Source: Bradymonadales bacterium (GTDB lineage Bacteria > Bdellovibrionota > UBA2394). Taken from it: a stretch of DNA of 33,079 nucleotides. The stretch is taken from NCBI GenBank assembly GCA_007693605.1, contig REDG01000059.1:1-33079 (forward strand). Reading direction: 5' to 3'. How positions within the stretch are numbered: the first letter of the stretch is position 1; each line of letters begins with the position of its first letter. The translations under genes were made by a program, and so were the position numbers. This document shows positions 7,796-16,127 of this stretch, one piece after another. A model generated the notes under the pieces. The model was not told the DNA's origin and did not search any database. It saw only the letters and a program-made list of their open reading frames with translations.

Positions 7796-9151
7796 TCAGA
7801 CGCCCAAAACCACCCGAGATTCTGTCATTTCAGAATCGATCCAGCTTTGAAGCCGTCCTAGACTGTAGTCTGAAAGCATCTTCGAGCGCTCTCGCTTAGA
7901 CCTTCTTCGCAAAGCCTTCATCCATTCCGAATCAGTTTGACGCAACAATGAACTCAGCAAGCCAAAGTTGAAATTCATGGGCTGAAAGTATCGAGCATCG
8001 GAGTGAACGAGATAGTGAACAAGACTCCCAATGGCGGTCTCTTTAGGAAATGAGAGTTTTTGAAGCATCTGAAGTGCAGCAAAATGGCCCGTTGCCAGAG
8101 CCTCGGTGTAGCCTTCTGAACCGGTGATCTGGCCCGCAAAGAAGAGCTGGGGAAAGCTCTTCGACTGCAGCCGATTGTTCAAGTGTTGAGGGCTGTTGAT
8201 AAATTGGTTTCGATGCATCGCCCCCATTCGAGCAAAGTCTGCGTTTGCCATGCCCGGAAGTTTTCGAAGCACGCGCGCTTGCTCAGGCCACTTCATTCGA
8301 GTCTGAAAGCCGACCATGCTCAGAAGATCGCCGGCGGCTTTCTCTCGGCGAAATTGAATGAGAGCATAAGGTCGAGAGGCATCTTCTAGAGTAAAGCCCG
8401 TCGGCTTCATACAACTATATCGAAGAACCTCTTCGCCCCGTTCGGCCAAGACTTCAATCGGCAGGCAGCCTTCGAAAAACTGAAGTTTCTCGTCTACGCC
8501 TTGCGCGGGAACTTTCTCTGCCCCCAAGATGTCATGTCGAAACTCGAGGTATTGCTCTTTGTCTAAGGGGAGGTTGAGGTAGTCTGTACTGTCCTCAGTA
8601 TACCGAGAACCCCAAAAGAAATGGGCAAGATCAAGCGACTCCAGTTCAACGACTGGCGCGGTGGCGTCGTAAAAGTAGAGACTTTCACTGCCTAGGGCGG
8701 TTTCGAGAGACTTCATCAGCGACTCTGAGCCCAAGGGGCCTGTTGCAATCAGGGTCGGCACGTCATCTTGGGGCAGTTCAGAAGCTTCTTCACGAATCCA
8801 TTCGATATTGGCTTGTGCCTCTAGGGCTTCTGAAACTTTTTGACTGAAAGCCTCTCGGTCGACGCTCAAAGCTTTGCCGCCAGGCACTCGCGACAGTTTT
8901 GCAAGCTGAAGAAGAGGGGAGCCTAGAAGTCGAAGCTCGGCCTTCATTAAGCCGTGGGCGTTTTCCACTTCTTCCGATTTAAAGCTGTTACTGCAAACGA
9001 GTTCAGCGGCTCCCGCCAATTGGTGAGCGGCAGAAAACTTTTTGGGCTTTTGTTCCCAAAGTTGAACTCTTGCTCCCTCGCGAGACAAAACCAGGGCAGC
9101 CTCACTGCCTGCCAAACCTGCGCCCACCACTCGAAAATCAAAGTTTTTCAT
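7796..9151 (-). CDS. trmFO: tRNA (uracil-54-C5)-methyltransferase TrmFO, folate/FAD dependent
   Basis: Makes ribothymidine-54 in the T loop of tRNA, using methylene-tetrahydrofolate as carbon donor and FADH2 as reductant. The preferred start is ATG at 9151, with GAGGG about 5 nt upstream. The frame stays open to 9193, but the extra 14 residues precede the FAD domain and look non-native. The 451-aa protein begins with the Rossmann motif VVGAGLAGSEAA (about 8-19). Cys53 in CSNSFKSEE and Cys229 in FEGCLPIE correspond to the two catalytic cysteines known in B. subtilis TrmFO. The VGFQTRMKWPEQ and MGAMHRNQFI blocks are typical of the family. It is divergent from topA and followed by a terminator. 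Confidence 0.96.
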   Translation of the reverse strand: MKNFDFRVVGAGLAGSEAALVLSREGARVQLWEQKPKKFSAAHQLAGAAELVCSNSFKSEEVENAHGLMKAELRLLGSPLLQLAKLSRVPGGKALSVDREAFSQKVSEALEAQANIEWIREEASELPQDDVPTLIATGPLGSESLMKSLETALGSESLYFYDATAPVVELESLDLAHFFWGSRYTEDSTDYLNLPLDKEQYLEFRHDILGAEKVPAQGVDEKLQFFEGCLPIEVLAERGEEVLRYSCMKPTGFTLEDASRPYALIQFRREKAAGDLLSMVGFQTRMKWPEQARVLRKLPGMANADFARMGAMHRNQFINSPQHLNNRLQSKSFPQLFFAGQITGSEGYTEALATGHFAALQMLQKLSFPKETAIGSLVHYLVHSDARYFQPMNFNFGLLSSLLRQTDSEWMKALRRRSKRERSKMLSDYSLGRLQSWIDSEMTESRVVLGV

Positions 9152-9298
9152 AAAAGCCCTCGCTTCTTTCTTTTCTTTTCCGTCAAAATGCAAACATGAA
9201 GACGAAACAGAGAAACTTCGAGTTTCCTAGTCAATGCTGTTTTGATTGGAAAGACTTTTCTCTTGCGCTCTTCAAAGAAAACCGAGACAGAGAGAAGA

Positions 9299-11893
9299 AT
9301 GGCCAAGAAAGCAAAGAAAAAAACTAAGTCCACAGGCTCTGGGGGCCGAAAACTGGTGATCGTGGAGTCGCCCACGAAGGCGAAGACCATTCGCAAGTTT
9401 TTGCCCAAAGACTTTATCGTGGAGGCCTGTATTGGCCATATACGAGACCTCCCGGCCTCGGCAAAAGAAATCCCTGCCAAGTACAAAAAGGAAAAGTGGG
9501 CGAGCCTAGGAATCAATGTCGATAAGAATTTTGAGCCCCTTTATGTGGTGCCCAGCAAGAAGCTGAAGGTGGTCAAAGAGTTAAGGGACCAGCTGGCTCG
9601 GGCGGATGAGTTGATTCTTGCGACGGACGAGGATCGTGAAGGAGAAAGCATCTCTTTTCATCTCGTCGAGGTCTTGAAGCCAGATGTGCCGGTGAAGCGG
9701 ATGGTCTTTCACGAAATCACAAGGCCCGCCATTGCAGAAGCTCTTGAAGCTTTTCGAGATATCGATCAGAAGCTGGTGGAGGCTCAAGAAACTCGACGGA
9801 TTCTAGATCGACTGGTGGGTTATTCTCTTTCTCCCTTAATCTGGAAAAAAATTGCCTACGGCTTAAGTGCCGGTCGTGTTCAATCGGTTGCCGTGCGCTT
9901 CATTGCCGAACGAGAAAAGGCCCGACTTCGGTTTAAGAAGGGGGTTTACTGCGGTTTGGTCGCCGAGCTTGAAAAGAATTCAAGCTCCTTTGAAGCGCGG
10001 CTTGTGCGAGTGAAAGACAAGCGGGTCGCTACGGGCAAAGACTTTGACGAGCAAACGGGGCAGATTGCGGAAGGGAAGTCTGTCGTTCTTCTGCAAAAAG
10101 AGGACGCCGAGGCAATTCAGAAGCGGCTAGAGAAAGAAGATTGGACCGTCGATGAGCTTCAAGAAAAGCCACTGACTCGAAAACCCTCGCCTCCTTTTAT
10201 TACTTCGAGTTTGCAGCAAGAGGCGAATCGAAAACTGGGTCTGAGCGCCAGAGAGGCGATGCGTACGGCCCAGAGCCTCTATGAAAAGGGCTTGATCACT
10301 TATATGAGAACAGATTCTGTGAATTTGTCGCAAGAGGCGATTCAGAGCGCGCGGCGGCAGGTCGAGGCGCTTTATGGCAAAGAATATTTAAGCCCAGAGC
10401 CTCGCCAGTTTAAGGGCAAGGCGAAGGGGGCTCAAGAGGCTCACGAGGCGATTCGGCCGTCTGCTGATTTTTTGCTTCCGGACGAAACGAAACTGAAGGG
10501 AACAGAGAAGTCTCTCTATGAATTGATTTGGAAGAGAACCATGGCGACGCAGATGGCCGAGTCGAAGCAGTTAAGTGTTTCGGTAACATTTCGTTTGGCG
10601 GATGAGTTTGAGTTTCAAGCCAGTGGCACCAAAATTGTTTTTCCGGGCTTTATTCGAGCCTATGTTGAAGGTCGAGATGATGTTGACGCCGCTTTAGAAG
10701 AGCGAGAGAGCACGCTTCCCGATTTGAAACTCAAAGAGAAGTTGAAGGCAAAATCATTAGAGGTCACCGAGCACGAGACCAAGCCGCCGGCTCGATTCAC
10801 AGAGGCCAGTTTGGTGCAGACCCTCGAAAAGGAGGGAGTGGGTCGACCCTCGACCTATGCTTCTATTATTTCAACGATCATGGATCGGGGTTATGTGCGA
10901 AAGGCGGGCAACAGTTTGATTCCGACCTTTACGGGCTTTGCCGTTAACAAGCTCTTAGAGAAGCACTTTCCTGAACTCGTCGACAGTCAGTTTACGGCTT
11001 CGATGGAAGAGAGCCTCGATGCGATTGCCGAGGGTCAAGAGAAGCCCTTAAAGTTTTTGTCGGACTTTTTTCTAGACTCGAAGAAGGGCTTAAGAAAACA
11101 GATCGCTGAACAAGAGAAGAAAATCGACCCCGAAGAAGCTCGAAGTTTGAAGTTAGAGAAATTTCCCAAAGTCGACTTTCGAATTGGTCGTTTTGGGCCG
11201 TACTTTTCTTTTTTTGATTCAGAGACCGGAGAAGAATTGAGGGCGTCAATTCCTGAAGAGATTGCACCCGCTGATCTCGATCAAGAAATGTTAGATGACT
11301 TGATTCAACAGAAGAGAGACGGCCCTCCATCTTTAGGAGAAGACCCCGACTCAGGCGAGAAGGTCTATTTAATGACGGGCCGTTATGGTGCGTATTTGCA
11401 GTTGGGCATTCCAGAAGATCCTGAGCAAAAGCCCAAGCGGGCGATGATTCCAAAAACGGTCGATCCTAAAGCTTTGGCTTTGAATGAGGCTTTGGGTTAT
11501 TTGCGACTGCCAAGAGATTTAGGCAAAGACCCCGAGGGTCATCAGATTAAGGCGGGCTTGGGGCGTTTCGGGCCCTTTGTGGTGAAAACGGGTAAAGATT
11601 TAGAGAAGCCAGAGTATCGATCTCTCAAAAAGGAGGATTCGGTTCTCGAGGTAGATTTAGAGCGGGCCATCGCTTTGTTTAAGGAGCCGAAGGGCCGGGG
11701 GCGAAGGCGATCCAGTCCGATCAAGTCTTTGGGAGAGCATCCTCAGGTGAAGAAGCCCATTGAAGTCTACGAGGGGCCTTATGGGCCCTATGTGAAGTGC
11801 GGAAAGTGGAATGCTTCGATTCCCAAAGAGATTTCGCCCTCAGAGATCCCGCTAGAAAAAGCCGTGGAGCTGATTGATGCCCGAAGGGCTTAG
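9299..11893 (+). CDS. topA: DNA topoisomerase I
   Basis: Type IA topoisomerase that relaxes negative supercoils behind RNA polymerase. From the ATG at 9299 (chosen over an upstream TTG at 9242 because it gives the usual short basic N-terminus) it is 864 aa. The N-terminal Toprim domain has VIVESPTKAKTIRKFL and the metal-binding acidic triad D110, D112, E114 in ATDEDREGE. The active-site Tyr335 lies in LITYMRTDSVNLS. The C-terminus has no cysteine zinc ribbons. Instead it carries repeated glycine-aromatic modules (GRFGPYFSF, GRYGAYLQLG, GRFGPFVV, GPYGPYVKCG), the topoisomerase I C-terminal repeat type common outside Enterobacteria. It is transcribed divergently from trmFO across about 150 bp. 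Confidence 0.97.
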   Translation: MAKKAKKKTKSTGSGGRKLVIVESPTKAKTIRKFLPKDFIVEACIGHIRDLPASAKEIPAKYKKEKWASLGINVDKNFEPLYVVPSKKLKVVKELRDQLARADELILATDEDREGESISFHLVEVLKPDVPVKRMVFHEITRPAIAEALEAFRDIDQKLVEAQETRRILDRLVGYSLSPLIWKKIAYGLSAGRVQSVAVRFIAEREKARLRFKKGVYCGLVAELEKNSSSFEARLVRVKDKRVATGKDFDEQTGQIAEGKSVVLLQKEDAEAIQKRLEKEDWTVDELQEKPLTRKPSPPFITSSLQQEANRKLGLSAREAMRTAQSLYEKGLITYMRTDSVNLSQEAIQSARRQVEALYGKEYLSPEPRQFKGKAKGAQEAHEAIRPSADFLLPDETKLKGTEKSLYELIWKRTMATQMAESKQLSVSVTFRLADEFEFQASGTKIVFPGFIRAYVEGRDDVDAALEERESTLPDLKLKEKLKAKSLEVTEHETKPPARFTEASLVQTLEKEGVGRPSTYASIISTIMDRGYVRKAGNSLIPTFTGFAVNKLLEKHFPELVDSQFTASMEESLDAIAEGQEKPLKFLSDFFLDSKKGLRKQIAEQEKKIDPEEARSLKLEKFPKVDFRIGRFGPYFSFFDSETGEELRASIPEEIAPADLDQEMLDDLIQQKRDGPPSLGEDPDSGEKVYLMTGRYGAYLQLGIPEDPEQKPKRAMIPKTVDPKALALNEALGYLRLPRDLGKDPEGHQIKAGLGRFGPFVVKTGKDLEKPEYRSLKKEDSVLEVDLERAIALFKEPKGRGRRRSSPIKSLGEHPQVKKPIEVYEGPYGPYVKCGKWNASIPKEISPSEIPLEKAVELIDARRA

Positions 11894-12286
11894 GCATAGG
11901 CCCCATAGGCACTCAAACAGGCTTCAGGCCGCGGGCCTTGGGGGCTGTGATTCGGCTGATTTTGCGAGTTTAGCCTTTTTATCCTTTAATATTGCTGGAT
12001 GTTTCGAGGGCGATGAGGGGGCATTTTTTAGAGTCTCGAATCGAATTGACGATAGCGGCTTGCAGGGGAGTAAAAAGCCTGCTATCGAGTGCTCAGAAAT
12101 TTTGAGCTCTCAGAAGAGACTCCAATTGACAGGATTTGACAGGCTGTGTTGGATGGCGGTGTAAGTTCTAAAAGAAGGGGTTGTTCTGGAGGGCTTTAAA
12201 ATAAGTGATTAGTTTAAAGAGACCAAAAGAATGTTTTTGAGTGAATAGCGATGTGGATTTCAACCAAAATTAAGGGAGTAATGAAT
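11894..12286. other. 393-bp intergenic region with hairpins and a promoter candidate
   Basis: No gene is convincing here. From left to right it has a short GC-rich hairpin (AGGCC-GCG-GGCCT) soon after topA without a T-tract. An imperfect stem at 12050-12087 pairs GATAGC-GGC with GCC-T-GCTATC. Directly after it lies a second stem at 12087-12111 that pairs GAG-T-GCTCA with TGAGC-T-CTC. Next come two tandem copies of TTGACAGG (see the promoter entry), then an AT-rich leader ending in AAGGGAG, the Shine-Dalgarno sequence of the next gene. The hairpins lie upstream of the promoter candidate, so they may belong to the topA 3' end. Confidence 0.45.
12126..12165 (+). promoter_or_regulatory. Promoter candidate with tandem TTGACAGG
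   Basis: TTGACAGG occurs twice, 10 bp apart (12126-12133 and 12136-12143). The second TTGACA is a perfect sigma-70 -35 box and is followed 18 bp later by TGTAAG (12160-12165), a 4/6 match to the -10 box. It would give a leader of about 115 nt for the secreted-protein gene at 12287. The duplicated hexamer could also be a repeated regulator site. Prediction only. Confidence 0.4.
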
Positions 12287-13321
12287 ATGAATCAAAGATT
12301 GAAATTGGTGGCCGGTAGCCTATTGGCCTTATTTCTTGGAGCAGAAGTTGTTGAGGCTCAGGGGGTAGCAGCACCGACGGCAAGAATGCAGGCGCCTACG
12401 GCTGCGCGTTCTTCTCAAGGGGTGCAAGTGAATACCCAACGCGCGGCAACACAAGCTGCTAATCTCATGACTCAGAATGTTGGGACGATTGCGAGGAACG
12501 GGGGTGTTCAATTGAGTGCAGGTCAAGTGACGGTTCTGACAGGAGCGGCGGCTGGCCTTCGGTTGGATAGGTTCAATCGAGTGATTGCGGCACAGGGTGC
12601 AAGTTTAACCATCGCCTCGGCGGTTGAGGCCTATGCCAATCTTTTGTTTGCGAGTTATCGTGAGGACCTTGAGATAGTAGAGGTGAGCATGAAGATGGTT
12701 CGAGACATTTTTACCTTGGCGCTTAACGAGGCAACAGCCGAGGGCAACTACGACCAAGCATTTAGAGCGACGATGGCCAGTTTCTTGACAGAGTGCGGTC
12801 TGGGCGCGAAAGCTCTTAACTTCACGCCGGACCTTTCTGGGCTGAGCCCCCAGGTAAGAAGTGGGCTTCTTGCGCAGCGCTTAGCTGCTGAGAACGCGGC
12901 GAAGTTGCTTGATCAGTACTTTAGGCAGCTTGGCATTCCCGTTGGTCAATACGAATTTGTTACTCCCGATGGGCAGGTCCTTTATATTGATTCACATGAA
13001 AGCGCGGTGGCTGCCATAGCTGCTGGTCAGCTGAACTCTCCAAATGCCGAGGCCTTTTTGATTGGCTTGGTATTGCTTTTTGAGTCTAAGGTTCATATTG
13101 TGCGGAATCTTGTGCAGAGTGGTCGTGCGTCGCTAGTGAGTGTAGGTCACTACTCTGAGATTTATGGGGATATAATGGCTGCTTTTGCAAGGGTGCTGAC
13201 GGGGGACCTCAGTTTTGAAGGGCTTAATTTAGAAAGACATTTTGACATCACAGAAGCAAACAGCTTGGTGGCGCAAATTGAGCAGGCCTGTCGAGATGCG
13301 ATGGGAGCTAGACGCTTCTAA
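12287..13321 (+). CDS. Uncharacterised Ala-rich secreted protein
   Basis: I do not recognise this family. The start chosen is the ATG at 12287 because AAGGGAG lies 8 nt upstream. ATG at 12281 (spacing 2) and one at 12251 are less likely. The 344-aa product begins with a clear Sec signal peptide: basic MNQRLK, a hydrophobic core LVAGSLLALFLGA, and a cleavage site near VVEA/QG. The next 70 residues are rich in Ala, Gln, Thr and low in complexity. From about residue 90 the chain becomes helical, including YANLLFASYREDLEIVE and a hydrophobic stretch AEAFLIGLVLLFES. It has two cysteines in the mature chain, at TECGL and at EQACRD near the C-terminus. It has its own promoter candidate and strong terminator, so it is likely expressed apart from the AAA+ gene that follows. 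A link to that system is by neighbourhood only. Confidence 0.8.
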   Translation: MNQRLKLVAGSLLALFLGAEVVEAQGVAAPTARMQAPTAARSSQGVQVNTQRAATQAANLMTQNVGTIARNGGVQLSAGQVTVLTGAAAGLRLDRFNRVIAAQGASLTIASAVEAYANLLFASYREDLEIVEVSMKMVRDIFTLALNEATAEGNYDQAFRATMASFLTECGLGAKALNFTPDLSGLSPQVRSGLLAQRLAAENAAKLLDQYFRQLGIPVGQYEFVTPDGQVLYIDSHESAVAAIAAGQLNSPNAEAFLIGLVLLFESKVHIVRNLVQSGRASLVSVGHYSEIYGDIMAAFARVLTGDLSFEGLNLERHFDITEANSLVAQIEQACRDAMGARRF

Positions 13322-13381
13322 GTCACACGGAGCTTTGAGTTAAAGAAAAGTTGATTCTCTTTTTTGGTTAGAGAAATCCAA

Positions 13382-13424
13382 GGGAGGCCCCAAAGTCGCA
13401 GGACTGGGGCCTCCTTGTCGTTTT
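13382..13424 (+). terminator. Strong intrinsic terminator after the secreted-protein gene
   Basis: GGAGGCCCC (13383-13391) pairs perfectly with GGGGCCTCC (13406-13414). Inside this, AGTC and GACT form a further stem around a GCAG loop. TTGTCGTTTT follows. It lies about 60 bp past the stop codon at 13321 and should separate this gene from the AAA+ gene. Confidence 0.75.
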
Positions 13425-13605
13425 GGGGGCCTTTTCTTGGGGGGCCTGGGTCTGAAAAGGCTTTAATTTCAGGGCTTTGGCTCGCTTGTGGGGCCTCTTG
13501 GCCTATGGTATGACACTTGCAATTTAAACGAGGGAATCGCCAAGCCCTTGGCTGAGGCCGTTTGTTCGGCTGCGCTGAGGCGGGTCAGATTCTGGGGAAA
13601 CCTTG
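13425..13605. other. Leader region of the AAA+ ATPase gene
   Basis: No gene is seen in this 181-bp stretch. It has a small inverted repeat CTGAAA/TTTCAG (13452-13457 with 13467-13472) and several GGCC-rich patches. I could not find a well-spaced promoter pair. The ribosome binding site is GGGG at 13594-13597, 8 nt before the ATG at 13606. Confidence 0.4.
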
Positions 13606-16077
13606 ATGGGAGTTTTTGTCAAAAATTTTTTTCAGCACCAACCGACTCTAAAACTTCTTGGGCTTGTTCCCTTGTTGGCGCTTTTCTGTCTTGCAGACCA
13701 TTCTCCCCTTCAAGCCTTCCCCGGCAATCCCGCAGCCGGAGGGAACGATGGAGGAAGGCAGGCAAATATCTGCCACATTGGGATTAGAGCGGTCGCAGGA
13801 GCGTCACCACTCGCTGGAGCAATGAGAAACCCCAGGGTGGTAGCGGAATCTGCAGAAGGCTCAGGCGCAAAGACAGGAGTCTTTGATCAATTGGCCGAGA
13901 GGCGTGAGCAGTTCCTTCAGGATGTTTTATTCCGTCGGGGGCAGGGTGGTCCGATGCTCTGGAGGCTCGTCGGGCAGGGGCACCTGGTTACAGATAGTTT
14001 TATTGATAGTTTAAATCAGGAGGCAGATTCGGAGCTTGAGTTTGTTCATGTGGCCGTGGGCGAATGGGTCGCCTTATTAGACACTGGGTCAGGGAATACT
14101 GATGTTCTACCAATCGTCGAACAGATTGAGGCTTTGATCGATTGGATGAAACAGTCAGGTAAAGATGGCAAGAGCATCGTGCCTGTGTTTCGGGCTTCTG
14201 ACTTACTTCAAAAAATTCCGAACACAAACTTTCGGCTGGCTGATCTTCTTGTGGCAAAGATCAATGAGTCGGGCCGTGCTCCTCTGGACTTTGTCATCAC
14301 CAGTGACAGTTCTCAAGGGGTCGACTTGTTAGAGCTCAATGATTCCTTGTCCTTTCTGAGAGTGGATGCAAGGCCTAACTTTCCTCTTCCTCAGTTTGAT
14401 CGTCACGGAATGGAAGATCTCTTAGAGTATCAAATTGGGAGTTTTCTGAAGAGCATTGGGCTTAGCTCCGCCTTGATTTCTAAAGATGTCGTGACGGAGA
14501 GCTTGAATCTTGTGAACTCCAGGCATGCCTTGGACGACGCCTATCAACTGCTTCGGGCCTTTATTGCGACAGGATTAGCGGGGCGGGAGCAGCGAGAGCT
14601 GTTGCGTATTCAATTTCAAATCGAGGCCGCACAACACGAGCTGGCGGCTGTGGAATATGCACTCAAGACATCGCCTAGTGATGCGGAGCTTAAGAGAAGG
14701 AAGGGGGATTTTGAAACAGAGCTTAGAAGGCTGAAGACTAAACTAGACTCGGGAGTTTCGAAATCACTGGAGAAGTCAGAGTCGGATGTGAGTGCTGGAA
14801 GGCTTAAGATTCCAAGTCGTTCTGACTTTCGAAAGGCGATTGGGGTGCAAAGTCAACAGCTTGAGGAGGGCCGTCGGCGGGAGCTTGAGGCAGAGCTGGG
14901 GCTGGGCGATGTGAAGGTTTATCGAGCCGAAGATTTAGAGGCGATTGATTGGTTCAAAGATGTGTTTGGCCTTGATTATATAAGAGATGAACTTTTAGAT
15001 CTGTTGGCTATGAATAGGACGGCGTCAGCCTACTCAGATGATCCTAAGGTGCGCGCAACGATTCGTCGATTGCTCTATGGCCTGCCAGGCACTGGAAAGA
15101 CTTTCATTATGAAGGCCTTGGGGCGACTTGTTAATTCCCCCGCAGTTTTTATTGTGGATGGTTCTAGTGTAAAGAACTGGTATACGGGTGGCTCAGAGGC
15201 GAGAATCGCTAAACTGTTTGATCGAATTATTCAGGAGGCCTTGCTTCATCCCGACAGACCAATATTGGTTTACTTTGATGAGATTGATGCCCTAACAGCA
15301 ACTAGAGACTCGACAGCCTTTGGCAATAATGGTCACTCCGTCGATATTCTTACCATGATTCTTCAACGACTCCATGGGGCCCACGGCAAGCTGCCGGCGA
15401 ATGTTCATGTGCTTGCGGGCACTAACCGACCTTGGGCCATTGATCCCGCAGTTCTTCGGCCGGGTCGGATTGGTCAAAAAACTCATATACGCTTGCCCGA
15501 CGCCGAAGCTCGTATGCAGATGCTGCAAGGTCTGGTGCGTGAGGGCTATCTGCCTGAGTCTTTCGATCTTGACATGCTAGTAGAGCATACCGAGGACTGG
15601 TCGGCTGCCTCCATTATGGAAGCTCTAGTTGCGAAGATAAAATTGACTCATCATCGCAAGAATAAAGACATTGCGGCGGACGAGCTTGGACTTTCGGATC
15701 TCGACCTCGTTTTGAGTGAGGATTCTAGTTTACTGCCAAAGATGAGGAAGGCTTTACAGGCTTACCGAGAGCGGGGCGGTGAAGAGATTTTGAGTTTAAC
15801 GAATGAGGAAGTCGAGCTTGTTCTTAACAAGTTGGAGGCTGATGGAATCCGAAGAGAGTCGCCAAAGGATATTGCCGATCTGGAGGCTTTTGAGAGGGAG
15901 GGAAGGCAGCGTCGTAGCCAAGAGGACCGAGAGATAGATCTTCGTGAGTTGTTAGGGACTCAGGCAGAACCCTCTACTTCTCAACAGGTCGGCGCCCCAC
16001 AGGGGGATGGGGACATTGAGACTTGGCTAAACCCAATGTCGCCGCCTCCGGCGACTCCGAACGGCGATGGCGACTAG
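13606..16077 (+). CDS. AAA+ ATPase with N-terminal signal peptide
   Basis: ATP-driven remodelling enzyme of the classic AAA clade; substrate unknown. From ATG 13606 (GGGG 8 nt upstream) it is 823 aa. Residues 1-38 look like a Sec signal peptide: a Lys/His n-region, core LLGLVPLLALFCLA, cleavage near LQA/FP. This is followed by a Gly/Ala-rich segment. Residues about 320-400 are charged and coiled-coil-like. The AAA domain spans about 450-685: Walker A GLPGTGKT at 492-499, Walker B ILVYFDEIDAL with DE at 558-559, sensor-1 Asn607 in AGTNRP, and Arg618/Arg621 in VLRPGR as arginine fingers. All catalytic residues are present. The C-terminal 70 residues are acidic, then Pro/Gly/Asp-rich. Residues 140-300 may be a degenerate second AAA fold. 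If translation instead began at ATG 13822, the signal would be lost and the protein would be cytoplasmic, but that ATG has poor Shine-Dalgarno spacing. It precedes the giant lipoprotein gene by 50 bp. Confidence 0.88.
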   Translation: MGVFVKNFFQHQPTLKLLGLVPLLALFCLADHSPLQAFPGNPAAGGNDGGRQANICHIGIRAVAGASPLAGAMRNPRVVAESAEGSGAKTGVFDQLAERREQFLQDVLFRRGQGGPMLWRLVGQGHLVTDSFIDSLNQEADSELEFVHVAVGEWVALLDTGSGNTDVLPIVEQIEALIDWMKQSGKDGKSIVPVFRASDLLQKIPNTNFRLADLLVAKINESGRAPLDFVITSDSSQGVDLLELNDSLSFLRVDARPNFPLPQFDRHGMEDLLEYQIGSFLKSIGLSSALISKDVVTESLNLVNSRHALDDAYQLLRAFIATGLAGREQRELLRIQFQIEAAQHELAAVEYALKTSPSDAELKRRKGDFETELRRLKTKLDSGVSKSLEKSESDVSAGRLKIPSRSDFRKAIGVQSQQLEEGRRRELEAELGLGDVKVYRAEDLEAIDWFKDVFGLDYIRDELLDLLAMNRTASAYSDDPKVRATIRRLLYGLPGTGKTFIMKALGRLVNSPAVFIVDGSSVKNWYTGGSEARIAKLFDRIIQEALLHPDRPILVYFDEIDALTATRDSTAFGNNGHSVDILTMILQRLHGAHGKLPANVHVLAGTNRPWAIDPAVLRPGRIGQKTHIRLPDAEARMQMLQGLVREGYLPESFDLDMLVEHTEDWSAASIMEALVAKIKLTHHRKNKDIAADELGLSDLDLVLSEDSSLLPKMRKALQAYRERGGEEILSLTNEEVELVLNKLEADGIRRESPKDIADLEAFEREGRQRRSQEDREIDLRELLGTQAEPSTSQQVGAPQGDGDIETWLNPMSPPPATPNGDGD

Positions 16078-16127
16078 GCTGTTCCGACTGAAGAAGAGAG
16101 ATTTTTAAGAAGGCCCAGATAAAAAAA

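Noticed and set aside
13822-16077. Shorter, cytoplasmic version of the AAA+ ATPase starting at ATG 13822
   Set aside because: GGAG is only 2 nt from this ATG, while the 13606 ATG has good spacing and gives a coherent signal peptide. Kept as an alternative, not as the call.
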